The notes under the pieces are model-generated. The model did no database searches. It saw nothing but the letters and a program-made list of their open reading frames with translations, and was not told the DNA's origin. From Populus alba (lineage: Eukaryota > Streptophyta > Magnoliopsida > Malpighiales > Salicaceae), in assembly GCF_005239225.2 (NCBI RefSeq), contig NC_133284.1:52298697-52362696 (forward strand): DNA of 64,000 nucleotides, read 5' to 3'. Shown here one piece after another: positions 50,717 to 61,849 of this stretch. Within the stretch, counting starts at the first letter, position 1. Each line of letters begins with the position of its first letter. The position numbers and the translations under genes are program-made.

Positions 50717-51295
50717 CTACCTATAATTTCTATGTAGCTCTCCAGGTTTTATTTTGTGGAAAAGGAAGTCTTGTCTGCTTCCCATACTAGCAGGGTGCAC
50801 ACGAAGGAAGTCTTCTTCTAAATCAAGTAAGCTTTTCACAAGATTGTTCTTCTTCATAAAAAGTAGAGTTGTATGATGAAAATGCCCCAATCTTCTATGC
50901 CAAAGCATTGTACTACTATTTTCTTCATGTATTGCAGCTTGCTCTTCTTTCATAAAATTCAAGGCAAAGCTTTTACTTTCCATTTGAACTTTAAACACTT
51001 CTTTGCTTTGTGCATCAGTAATCAAGCAAAACTTGTCTTCAAACAGCACCTTATATCCTTTCTCCAACAACTGACCAACACTTAAAACATTTTGATTAAT
51101 TTCAGGAACATACAAGAAATCATAAATTAATTTTAAACCTGTGTTGCCTTTGATTGCAACTGTTCCTTTGCCCTTTACTGCTAGATATGCTCTATTTCCA
51201 ATTCTTACTTTAGAAATGGCAGTTCTGTCAAGCTTTTTGAAAAGCTCTTGACCATAGGTCATGTGGCTGGTACAACCACTATCTATAAGTCCCAT
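50717..51295 (-). pseudogene. Copia protease and pre-integrase fragment
   Basis: The frame begins at the protease motif LIDSGCTSHMT and contains NVLSVGQLLEKGY and the zinc motif start LWHRRLGHFHH. The upstream protease edge coincides with the start of the inserted DNA at about 51297. Confidence 0.85.
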
Positions 51296-51296
51296 A

Positions 51297-52620
51297 TCAA
51301 GACATAACAGATATTCACAGAATCATCAAAGAAACGTATATCATATCAAATAGAATTTACTTTAACAGATTGCGAGTGCAAATTCAAGAATAAATAAGTA
51401 CTCGGAAAATAAAGCAACATATATAAATATTCAAGAAATTTACTAGTTGTACTCATTGTATAATCAACATACATATTTATTTATATTATATGCATATTAA
51501 AGATTATTCTACTCACCTGACTCAAAAGCAAACAAAAGTCAAAAGCAGACACCGAAAAAAATCCTATTAAGGATCGTTAGGAGAACCTACAATAAATATA
51601 TGAAATATACTCAAAAGCAACTCAAAACAACACAAATAAAAGATTCCAATGCATAAAAGGAAACTAGGCTTAGTCTCCTAGGTTTAGGGACTAAAATGAC
51701 AATTTTCCAAAACAGGGACCAAAATGTAATTTTACCAAAATTAGAGGACCAAACTGTAAATGCATAACCATACTGAAATTTATCCATAAAAGGAAAATTA
51801 TCTTTGTCCAGAATCTTGAATTATGCCCCAAGGTCCAAAATGTGATTTTATCAAAATATTAGGGGTCAAATCATAATTTGTCAAATTGAAGGACCAAACT
51901 AAAAATATCATATATTCCTAATTATACTGGAATTTTGCCTTTAAATCATCCTTAGTTCTGTTCAGAACCTCAATTTATGCCCCAGGGACCAATCTGTAAT
52001 ATTTTCAAAGTTCAGGGACTAAACTACAATGTTCATAAATTGAGGGACCAAACTGAATGTTCGTCATCTTCAACCTCAAACCCATAATTTCAACAGATCA
52101 TCTACTGTTATCTCCTGATTTCTAACACAATTTCACCATTTAAACAAAATCATAACTCAAAATCATCATCTTTCAATTCAATCTCTCCAAATCAACTAAT
52201 TAATCAAATACCCACAATAATCAACTCCTAACCTTCAAATTAATTCATCAATTAACTCAAAATACAAACCTCAAAACTCTAAAATTAATCAAAACCGAAA
52301 TTTAAACTTCAATAACACATATATATACATAATCTTACCTTTTTATTTATTTCCTCCCAACCTCTTCCTTTTTCCCCTATCTTTCCCTCTTTTCTCTTCT
52401 TCTTCTTCCCCTTTTCTTCTCTTCTCCCGTAACTCTCTCCAAATTTCAGATCCCTCTTTTTTTTTTCTTTTTTTTTCTTTTTATTTTCTATTTATATTTA
52501 TCATCTCTTTATTCAATTACTACTATACCCCTCACTTAATTATACTTACTCTTTAAGCCTCCAAGGACTTTGTTACCATTTCCTATCTTTTTAATACAAA
52601 ACATCACACAGACTTCGTTT
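51297..52620. mobile_element. Unclassified insertion inside the Copia element
   Basis: This separates the gag and protease parts of the Copia element. It has repeated phrases such as GGGACCAAACTGTAAATG and a long pyrimidine-rich part at 52340-52480, which resembles an LTR leader. I found no clear ends, ORF or target duplication. A solo LTR of a Gypsy element is my best guess. Confidence 0.4.
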
Positions 52621-52786
52621 TTGTTAAAAGTTGACTGAGAAGTTGATGGCACTCTTCTCGTGAGAAAGGAAAATTAGGCAAAGCTTCCTTACTATTATTT
52701 TGAAAGGCTATATGATTTGCTTTCGATCTTGTTTGTCAACCTTCAGTAGTGTTCTTTCTCCTTTAGCAATAATCATAGGTATGTCC

Positions 52787-53672
52787 TTATCCATTGCTAT
52801 ATGTGCATTTGAGATGAGCTCTGCAGTTCTTTGTGTTGTGATTATTCATGTTGCATTTTTCATAAAATTTAGCTTCTCCTTCTGTAGAGTTAAAATCACA
52901 GGTCACCTTCTTTATTGCAAAAGCAGATGCTTCTGATGGTGTCATCGACTTTCCAGTAAATGCCTCTGCCTGCTTCTCATGTAGTAAAGCCATTGCATAG
53001 GCTTTGTCCAGGTTCGGAAGAGGATTCATGCCTGTTATATTGCTTCGGGTCTGTGCATAGCTTTCGTTAAGCCCCATCAGGAACTTCATGGTCTTTTGTG
53101 TTTCCATGAAAACCTTAACCGCGGTAGCTGCCTCACAATTGCAAGGAGGGAATGCACAGAGGGCATCCTTCTCATCCCACAGCTTTTGAGCTTCGTGAAA
53201 AAGGACGTGACTGGGTTTGTACTTTGTTCACAGTCATGAATGGCATTTTCTATATGGAACAATAAAACTATGTTAGTTTTAGAAAATCTCTCTTTCAGCT
53301 CTAGCCATATACCTCTTGTGTCCTTGCAATGGATGACATTGCCTGAGATATCCTTCGACATGGCTCCTAGTAGCCAGGTTTTTACAAGAACGTCACAGCA
53401 GTCTCATTGTTGTTGCTCATCAGGATTATGAGTCGGTCTCTTGAGAGTTCCATCTACAAAGCCCTTCTTGTTTTTTATAGTAAGTGGCTCATTGACTGTA
53501 TTCATGTTGTGTAATTGTCTTCCATCAGCGATTGTGAAATGAGGATAGCGTCTGGTTGATCTGAGTGATGGAGAAAAAGTGAATGATTGGAGTTCTCCCA
53601 TGGTTCTGAGGTCTTGAAAGAGTTTGAGCTCTTGTTTTGTTCAAGAAGCTTTTGGTTTTCGTCACCCGCCAT
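52787..53672 (-). pseudogene. Copia gag, broken
   Basis: From ATG 53672 (MAGDENQKLLEQNKSS) the gag is spread over several frames: RYPHFTIADGRQLHNMNTV, GIWLELKERFSKTN, KFLMGLNESYAQTRSNI and MNPLPNLDKAYAMALLHE. A degenerate zinc knuckle YEKCNMNNHNTKNC has lost its first cysteine. Confidence 0.8.
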
Positions 53673-53939
53673 GAGGTATTTGGTTGTGTGGATTACTGGG
53701 TTGTAATTCTAGGTTCTCGGAACATACCATGATCAAAATGTTAATATTATTGTATTCTGTATTCAGTGTCTTCATATTGCAAAGAAGCATGATATATATA
53801 TACACAGTTTACATATAATAAGATACACTATTTTAGGAGATATTCTAGGAGCTATTCTAGGATTAACTTTGGTAAATTATTTAATCCCATTGATTACAGT
53901 ATATCTCCTAATTACTTGGGATTCTTTCCTTCAATACAC

Positions 53940-54298
53940 ACATTAAACATTATGCCTTTATTTTGTAAGGTTTACACACATGAAAAGAAACACAAATGGG
54001 CAAGCAAACAAACTCCCTTACTTCTAGAGGCTTGTACGATAATGGGCAAGCAACATTATTTTTTTAAGGTTCGCACAGTAATGACTAAACACACAACATT
54101 ACATTACATTACATGGGTAAACAAGCACAGCTACCCTTATTCACACATAGATAGATAAGTCGATATCTTCTTTTGATAAATAAGATTGTTACCATGTGAA
54201 GCCAATTTGTATCCCAATGCCAATGAAATAGTAGGAATTACTTCCACAATCAAAAACATATTCGCAGCACCAACCTTGAAATCATCATCATCATCACC
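53940..54298. other. Intergenic, no gene recognised
   Basis: Short repeated phrases such as TGGGCAAGCAA(A/C) and an ACATTACATT run are seen, but nothing coding. Confidence 0.5.
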
Positions 54299-54396
54299 AT
54301 CTTCTGATGAAGGAAGCATTGAGGAGAAGGAGTTGCCGCTGCTGTCATCTTTAACAGAGTTACTGCTGCAAGGGTTACCTGAGCTCAAATGTATTA
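54299..54396 (+). pseudogene. Inverted LRR fragment of the neighbouring NBS-LRR gene
   Basis: On the plus strand this encodes DEGSIEEKELPLLSSLTELL and LQGLPELKCI. The NBS-LRR gene on the minus strand encodes almost the same text twice (exon 1 and exon 2). It is thus a roughly 95-bp piece of LRR coding sequence copied in reverse, 150 bp beyond the gene's stop codon. It is too short to function. Confidence 0.85.
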
Positions 54397-54545
54397 GAAA
54401 TCAGAGGAATATTTTGAATCTCTAGCAAAATCCAGCAAGGTATGTGCTCAAAAAAACCATTCAGCATGAAACTATTCTGCTAGGAAAATATGATATCAAA
54501 CTTTTGAACAAATAGTACAGCATCAAGTCCAAATATATTCACAGC

Positions 54546-57500
54546 TCAAAGACATGAGTCTCCATATTCTTTCCACCCGTTATTTCTGGTCCAATCTCTA
54601 TTAATGCTTGAATCTTCATCTATTTCAGATACCTGTAAAACCAAGTCAAGCATGGCATGCTCATTTTAACTTGTAAATCTTATTATTGAGCGAAACAAGA
54701 AACAAACACGCTAAAAGAGAGGCAAGAAATCAAGTCAAATCAGCAGCACCTCTGATTGAGCACTCATTGAACCATCTGGTGTAGTAGCAAATTTTGTGGT
54801 CAACTTTGGACATTGATGGACCTTCAACTTCCCCAAACAAGGGAATAAGAAATCACAAGATCCGAAACTAAAACAGACAATACTTGATAATTGTTCTAGC
54901 GACAGCTCCCACAGATTAGGAAGCACTATCTCCTTCTCGACGTTGACAGGTGAAGCATGATCATCCTGCCCAAATACTCCCAATAATTGAGAGGCTTCAC
55001 TTATTCTCAGTGTTTGCAGCTTTGGGAGACCTGAAGCCATAGCTACTGGGAAGAGACTCTTCAACTTGTTACATTTTCTAATCTCAATTCCATACAAATT
55101 GGGAAAGCATAAAGATTGGAGATGATCTCCTAACAATATCTGGTAGTTTTCATCATCATCCTTAGCAATGATTTGCTCCATTTCCTCACAGGACAATATC
55201 TTCAGAACTTTCAGTTGAACTAGACTAACAATCATGCTGCATGTGAATATATGTGTCAGTCTCTTACACTTAACCACCTCCAAAGTAGTCAATTTGCTCA
55301 GCACGAGACCCTTCCATATACTCCTCATGTCAGGTAGGGATTCCAAGCATAATGTTTCCAAATTTGTCAACCCCTGCATCAAGAGACAGGGAATGATACA
55401 GGTAGACAACTCCTTTTAAATTTAGTGGATGGCTAAAGGATTTATCTCCACTCATCAGTTACTTTAGTTTCAAAAATTTAAAGGAAGAAATCAACATGTA
55501 TTGAAGTTGACAATTTAAATTAAAAAGGAAAAAAAAAATTGGAGAAATATAAAGGACGTACTTGGAGCTGTGCAAACAAATTTCTCAATTCTTTGTGGCC
55601 ATCAATTTTTAGAATTTGCAAAGAAGGCAATTGGGCAGCAAAATTATTTGGACCAAAAAAGCTGCAATTTGAAAGAGACAATTTTTTTAGTCGAGGGAAC
55701 TTGATGATGCCAACTGTGGTGAGTGCATCTCCTTCTCCACCGTAAAATATTGGCTTTAAATTGTCAGCATAAGAAATCGTCATCTCCTCCAGGTTCGGAA
55801 GGCTTAGAGACATAGAGACAGGGAAGACATATTCCAGTTTACCACAGTGAGATATGTAGAGAGTTTTTAATTCTGGGAAGCGAGGAGACTCTGGAATTAT
55901 TTCCCTTTCACCATCCTCTTCTCTGATAACATGCTTCAATTCACCGCAATCACGTATGTCAAGTCTTTCTAGCTTTGGCAGACTTCGAGCGAGGGACGTT
56001 GTGAAGATAAATGTCAGTTTGTCCAGAGAATACAAATCCAAAAGAGTAAGACTTTGGAGGCTGACATGTTTGGTGGGCCCCTTCCATATACATTTGAGCT
56101 CAGGTAATCTGTTTAGATGTAACATTGTTAAAGATGACAGCAGCGGCAGCTCCTTCTCCTCACTGCTTCCTTCATCAGCCTCACCCAATTCAAATACCTC
56201 TTCCAATGATTTGCAGTCCTCAATTTCCACCGTCAGATTTTTCAGAGCTCGCAACAATTTTGCTGGAAACGGAGCGCGAACATCCCCACAATCCCTCACT
56301 CTTACAAATTCTAATCTTTGTAAGAAGTCGTTTTGCTGCCCATGGATGGCCATCTTATCAGAGAACAATTTATATGATGTATAAATAAGAGAAAAAAATA
56401 GAAAAAAACAGGATTAAATACTTCTTAGAGATTACATATTATTGTTTCAGTTTTTTTTTTCTGAATTAGAGATAAGTTGAATAATAATTAGATTTTTGCC
56501 GAAAAAAAGGTTAATACAACTCCTAATAATTAGTTTCATGTAAAAAATAAAAATAAAAATAGTAATTAATTAAATACTTGAACACAAAATTTATGTTCTT
56601 ATACATTAAATCTAACAGATAATATGATTTCTATGATTAATTTTTGGTATTAATAACGCAAACAACAATGAGGTAGTTAATTTTCTTATATTTAGATAAA
56701 AAAAACAAATCATAAAAAAATAAAAATAAGCTACTATGTTTGTTATATGATTATAAAAAAATCAAACTTGGATTTCTTAGCATTTATCAATTACTTTACT
56801 TTAAGAAATTGGGAGGAAGAAAGAATAAATTATCGCAATTGACAATTTAAATTAAGTGGAGAAATATAAATCACGTACTTGTAGCTGTGCCAACCAATTA
56901 CCCACTTCTTCGTGGCCTTCAATGGTTAATTTTTGCAAAGGCAATTGAGCATCAAAATTCCGTGGACCTAAAAAGCTGTAACTTGATCTGAGCCGAAGAG
57001 ACAATTCTCTTAGTTGAGGGAACTTGATAATGCCATCTCTGTTATGTGCATCTCCTTCTCCACCGTAAAATAATTGCTTTAAATTGTCATTACGAGCAAT
57101 CGTCATCTGTTCCAGGTTTGGAAGGCTTGGAGACACAGAAACTGGGAAGACATATTCCAGTTTACCACAATCATATATACGGAGAGTTTCTAATTTTGGG
57201 AAGCGAGGAGACTCTGGAATTATTTCCCTTTCACCATCCTCTTCTCTGATAATATTCTTCAATTCACCGCATTTACTTATGTGAAGGCTTTCTAGCTTTG
57301 GCAGACTTTGAGCGAGGGACTGTGTGAAGATAAATGTCAGTTTATGGAGAGAATTCAGATACAGACGAGCAAGACTTTGGAGGCTGACATGTCCGGTGGG
57401 CCCCTTCCATATGCATTTGAGCTCAGGTAACCCTCGTAGCTTTAACTCTGTTAAAGATGACAGCAACGGCAGCTCCTTCTCCTCACTACTTCCTTCATCA

Positions 57501-59887
57501 GCCTCACCCAATTCAAATACCTCTTCCACTGATTTACACCCGTCAACAATCACCTCCTTTAGATTGTTTAAACCTTGCCGCAATCTTGCTGGAAACAGAG
57601 TGGAAACATCCCCACAACCCCGCATTTCTACAAATTCTAATTTATGTAAAAACAATTGCTCAAATGTCTTCACATTTAAGGATGTACCAGCCAAATTTAA
57701 TCTTGTCGAGGCTGGGTATTTTCCGGCCACAAACCCGTTCCCTAATATTATATGATATTTGAGCAAGCAGGGAAAAACAAAATCTCTGGGAATGCATTCA
57801 ACCTTCGGTATCCTCAATGATAATACGGCTAACTGAGACAACGAATTTAGTTCTGTTAGGCTTGCATTCATTCCTCCTGTGCTGTCACATCCAACACTAT
57901 CCCATCCATCAAAGCTGCGATGCCCGATCAACAGCTCTTCTAACTTCTTCAACCTTCCAATCAAATTCACAGGGATCCTTCTTAGCCTTTCACAACCTGT
58001 CACATCCAACAACCTTAACTCCTTGAGCTCTCCTATTTCATCAGGTAATTCTTCAATGGATAAGCACCACATAAGACCAAGAATCTTAAGTCTCTGCAGC
58101 TTTCTCAACCAAATGAGGTCCTTGCATCCACACGTGATCAACATCAACGATTGAAGTTTCGTTGAGAGTTCAAGTGATTGCAATGACAAACACCCTCCCT
58201 TCAGAGACAAAACCTCAATTTCTTTCGTCCCTTCAAAAAACCTCCGAGGAACATTCAAACCATCATCCACTTCTAACAATAGAACTTTGAGCTGTGGACA
58301 TTCCAATCCTTCAGGAAGTTCGGTTAGTTTATTGCCCATTAACGAAATTGTTTCACAAGCTTCAAAGCTTTTGATACTCGTCGGCCACTCCTTCAACCCA
58401 ATGCCAGCCTTTACCATGAATCCATATTCTTTTGATGACGCTATCCGAATAGCAACATCACGAACCAAGTCATGCATCTTCACATGTTCATCAGATTCAG
58501 TGTCCAACAGCATGCAACAATCTTTGAGTTTTTCTATTTCCACATAAACTCGTTTCCTTGCATCTCCAATGGACTCCACATCTTGATGTAACTCATACCC
58601 AAGTGTGTATCTCGTCAAGTCATCGATTGGAATGTTATAATCTTCTGGAAATAAACAGCATAGCAAGAAACATAACTTGGTTTCCTTGCTCTTCAAATAA
58701 TCATAGCTCAACTTAAGACATGCATATGCAGTTTTTTGTTCCTCAATGTGTTCCATGTTCAGAAATTGAGAGTTTTTTAGCCGTCTAAATGCTACTTCCC
58801 ACTCAACTTCAGATTTATCTCTTAGAGCCTTTCCCACTGTCACAAGTGCTATAGGCAAGCCTTGGCATTCTCTCGCAACCTCCCTTGCCACTGTGTTCAA
58901 GGTAGAGTCCCCATCACGTAAACCTGCATTGATTCTGAATAAATCCCATGCTTCATCTTCAGGTAAGACTCTTAAATACACTTTTTGCTGGCACTCCATA
59001 GAAGAACATATGCCTTGAAGACGTGTTGTTAGAAGAATTTTACAACCCCTGTGATCATCGCCAAATGGGATCCCTATCTCTTTCAAGTCAATATGTTTCC
59101 AAACATCATCCAGGATAACAAGCATCTTCTCCACTTGCTTCAGTCTCTGCCATAATCGATCTGCTCTCCCTTCTTTACTCTTTTCTTTAATATCCAGACC
59201 TAACTTATCTGCCAGTCGATCCTGGATGTCTGTGGCATTTGGATTCTGGGACACCGAAGCCATCAAAACTTCAGGAAAAAGCTGCAAGTCTTTGGCTCTC
59301 CTGCCTACTTCTTTCACCAGGGTGGTTTTACCCACCCCTCCCATGCCGTACAGTCCGATCATATTGACGTTGTCATCTTTGAGAGCTTTCATGATCTGTT
59401 TCAAAGCTTCTTTTGAGGATTCTGAGGGCGTGAATTCCTTTGATGGGAGAAATTCTATGGGCTGAGGATGAGCTTTGTGGGCCACTGTTTTAAACTTTTC
59501 GCTAATTTCTCCAAGTTTTCTGAAAGTCTCCGACTTCTTGGCCAGTGCCTTGCTTAACTTGAATTGTCGCATGCAGTTTGGGCACCAAGTAAAGCATTTG
59601 CCATTTTTTCCTATTTCATTTTCCAAGGGCTTCGCACCTTCAATTTCGTTGTTTGCATCTTCCAGCCACTTTTTGACACCTTTCTTAATTTCTTCAGCAT
59701 TCCTTTCAGCAGCTTCGACATCTTTTTGCAGACCATCTAGTGCTAAAGCAAGGTTCTCCTTTCGTTCTTTGAATTCTTCAACAAAATTGTTGAAACAGAA
59801 CATGTAACGGAACTGCCTTCCTACTGGTTCCACCATGAGTTCTGCTATCTTAGATATAATGGATCCACCAGCAGTTTCGAGAGCCAT
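54546..59887 (-). CDS. CC-NBS-LRR disease-resistance-type protein, about 1503 aa
   Basis: Coding exons on the minus strand are 59887-56879, 56353-55562, 55373-54750 and 54632-54546, with GT/AG borders in phase 0. The N-terminus is a coiled-coil region (to about residue 140). The nucleotide-binding domain has the P-loop GMGGVGKTTL (181-190), kinase-2 LVILDDVW (256-263), CKILLTTR, GLPI (343-346), CFLLCCLFPEDY and MHD (471-473). Leucine-rich repeats fill the rest; the last exon ends NRDWTRNNGWKEYGDSCL. It belongs to the RPS2/RPS5-like CNL group, cytosolic or membrane-associated sensors of pathogen effectors. All key motifs are present and no stop or frameshift was found. Exon 2 is a duplicate of the last part of exon 1. 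The effector recognised is unknown. Confidence 0.93.
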
Positions 59888-60340
59888 TTTCCGCAGTTCT
59901 GAAAATCAAAGAAATAAGGATACAGAACGTGAGGGTGAGTCACTACAAGTAAAACAGGCGCAGAGAGAATGGGAATAGGAATATCATTACCTTAATTTGG
60001 GAAAATATGTGCGAAAGGCACTGGTACTGATTGCTCAATGAAATAGCAGGTGGAAGAAAAGGAGAAGGCCTTCAGCTCTGTATGGAATCCAGCTTCAAAA
60101 GCAACAAGGCAAGGTATAAGTATAACAATAAAATAGTTCCCATTAAAAATGCATTTTGATGACATAATTAAGATAATATAGAGACAGTGACAAACAAATA
60201 ATAATAATAAAAAATAATGTGTAAAAGTACTCACCTAGCAAAGAAAGAAACGAATCAAAGGTTCAGGATAATCACTTAGACGTCTCCATGGATGATACCG
60301 GCTCGCTTCCAACAACAAATATAAAAGGAGAAAGAAAGAA
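59888..60340 (-). promoter_or_regulatory. 5' UTR with probable intron and upstream region of the NBS-LRR
   Basis: An acceptor TTTGATTTTCAG ends at 59899 and a donor AAG|GTAATG lies at 59991/59990 on the minus strand, so a short 5' UTR intron of about 90 bp is likely. No TATA box could be chosen with confidence. Confidence 0.45.
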
Positions 60341-60495
60341 GGAAGGAAGAATTAAAAAAACCCCTAAACTCACGGCATGATGAAAGAACAAAGAAAGGAA
60401 CGGGATATAGAAGGAAGAATTAAAAAAACCCCTAAACTCACGGCATGATGAAAGAAGAAATTAAGATAGGAACGGGACATAGAAGGAAGAAAGTA
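60341..60495. repeat. 68-bp tandem duplication upstream of the NBS-LRR
   Basis: The segment from AAGGAAGAATTAAAAAAACC to GGAACGGGA(T/C)ATAG occurs at 60343 and again at 60411, nearly identical. It lies about 450 bp upstream of the ATG. Confidence 0.9.
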
Positions 60496-60509
60496 AGGTA
60501 ACGTAGGGG

Positions 60510-61849
60510 GCCATTATTGGAGATGAAAAATAGTATGAAAAAGAGGATGATAGAGTGATATGACCATAGTGGCAAAAATCTTAAAGGGTTCTAAATTATC
60601 TCTGTTACTTTCCCTCAATTTTCTAGACAAGAAAAAGGAGCCAAAACGTCAGAATTTCAGTAGAACAAAAGAAGAGATTATTGCTTGATAAAAAACAACT
60701 AGAAAACAATCAATGAGAGAAAAAGACTGATAGCTAGAAAACAATAAACAGAACCCTCTTTCTCCTCTTTCAGTGTTCAAAAAAACAAAGAAACGTAAAA
60801 GAGGACTTTTCAAAGTCAGCTAAGTATATGGCTTATTATATTCATAGAGAGAGGCGGAATTTTATAAGCCATGCAATATATATCTTTTTTCTTGGCAACC
60901 AAACACAACCACAAGCCCAAATGAAAACAATCTTGACGAATTCCCACCAAACAATTGAACTGCTGCTGTAACTGAGATTTTCAGTTATATGTAATTTTTG
61001 TGGTCCAAAGTATAAATAATTTTCTTTTCTTTCATTTTATTAACTTAATTTCGCATGTGGAATATTGAGTCTTTTGTTTTTTCAGACACAGAATTTGAAT
61101 CCTTTATATATTCTTAAAACCAAATTTGAATTCTAAGTTCCTAAATAAAGGAATAATAAATATTGTTGCATGTACAAATTCTCCTTCAAAAAACAAATAA
61201 TAAAGTCTTCTATGTTAATGAAGATTTAATTATAAGTTAGCCTTGTAATTTATTAAAATTAATTATTTAGTACTTAAAGTATCATGGATAATTAAACAGT
61301 CTATTAACTAGTGTCGACCACCCTCCATTTAATGTATTTTTCTCTAAAAAATGCCTTCCTACCTAATGAAGTTTTCCGAACTGCATACTTTTCTTTTCCT
61401 TATTCTATTTTTCAAGAATGAAGAAAAACAATATTAATTGGAAAAGAACTAATTAAACTATATGTCACTTTAAAAATATAAGAATTAAACATATAGTTAT
61501 TGAAACTATGGGATTAATTCATTATTGTTATCAAATTATAAAGACTAAATTATAACTGGTAAAGTGTTTGCGTGGAGGAGTGTTTGCAAATACCATTCTG
61601 CAACTGTGATGCAATTCCCTTTCGGTTAGCTTTCCCACAAAAGCTTTTGCAGAAATGTTGGAATGTATTGAGGCTCTTGACCATGTTTGCCCCCAATTTC
61701 TTCGGGATGAGTCGTTGATGGGGTTTGAGAAAAGATGATAGGTCGATTGAAAGGAATTTCACCAGAGTTATTCCTCAGTGTTTGCTCGAGTAAGCTAGAG
61801 GCAAGCCACACTTATCTTCATAGACTCCAACCTTTCTTGAAAATGGACA
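60510..61849. other. Intergenic, no gene recognised
   Basis: AT-rich DNA. The phrase AAAGATGATAGGTCG occurs at about 61732 and 61885. Two overlapping short minus-strand ORFs at 61550-61811 are not recognised and may belong to the interior of the element that begins nearby. Confidence 0.4.

Larger units (their letters stand above)
49312..53939 (-). mobile_element. Degenerate, 3'-truncated Copia element
   Basis: On the minus strand a probable 5' LTR occupies about 53735-53939 (TGTATTGAAGG to TTTTGATCA) and is followed by TGGTATGTTCC, a damaged primer site. Gag, protease, integrase and RT fragments follow in order. Homology ends at 49312, just past the RT catalytic motif; RNase H and the 3' LTR are missing. 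Unrelated DNA interrupts it at about 51297-52620. Many stops and frameshifts show it is old. Confidence 0.8.

Noticed and set aside
61550..61811. Two overlapping minus-strand ORFs of 61-70 codons
   Set aside because: No domain, signal or conservation could be seen; probably chance or element interior.
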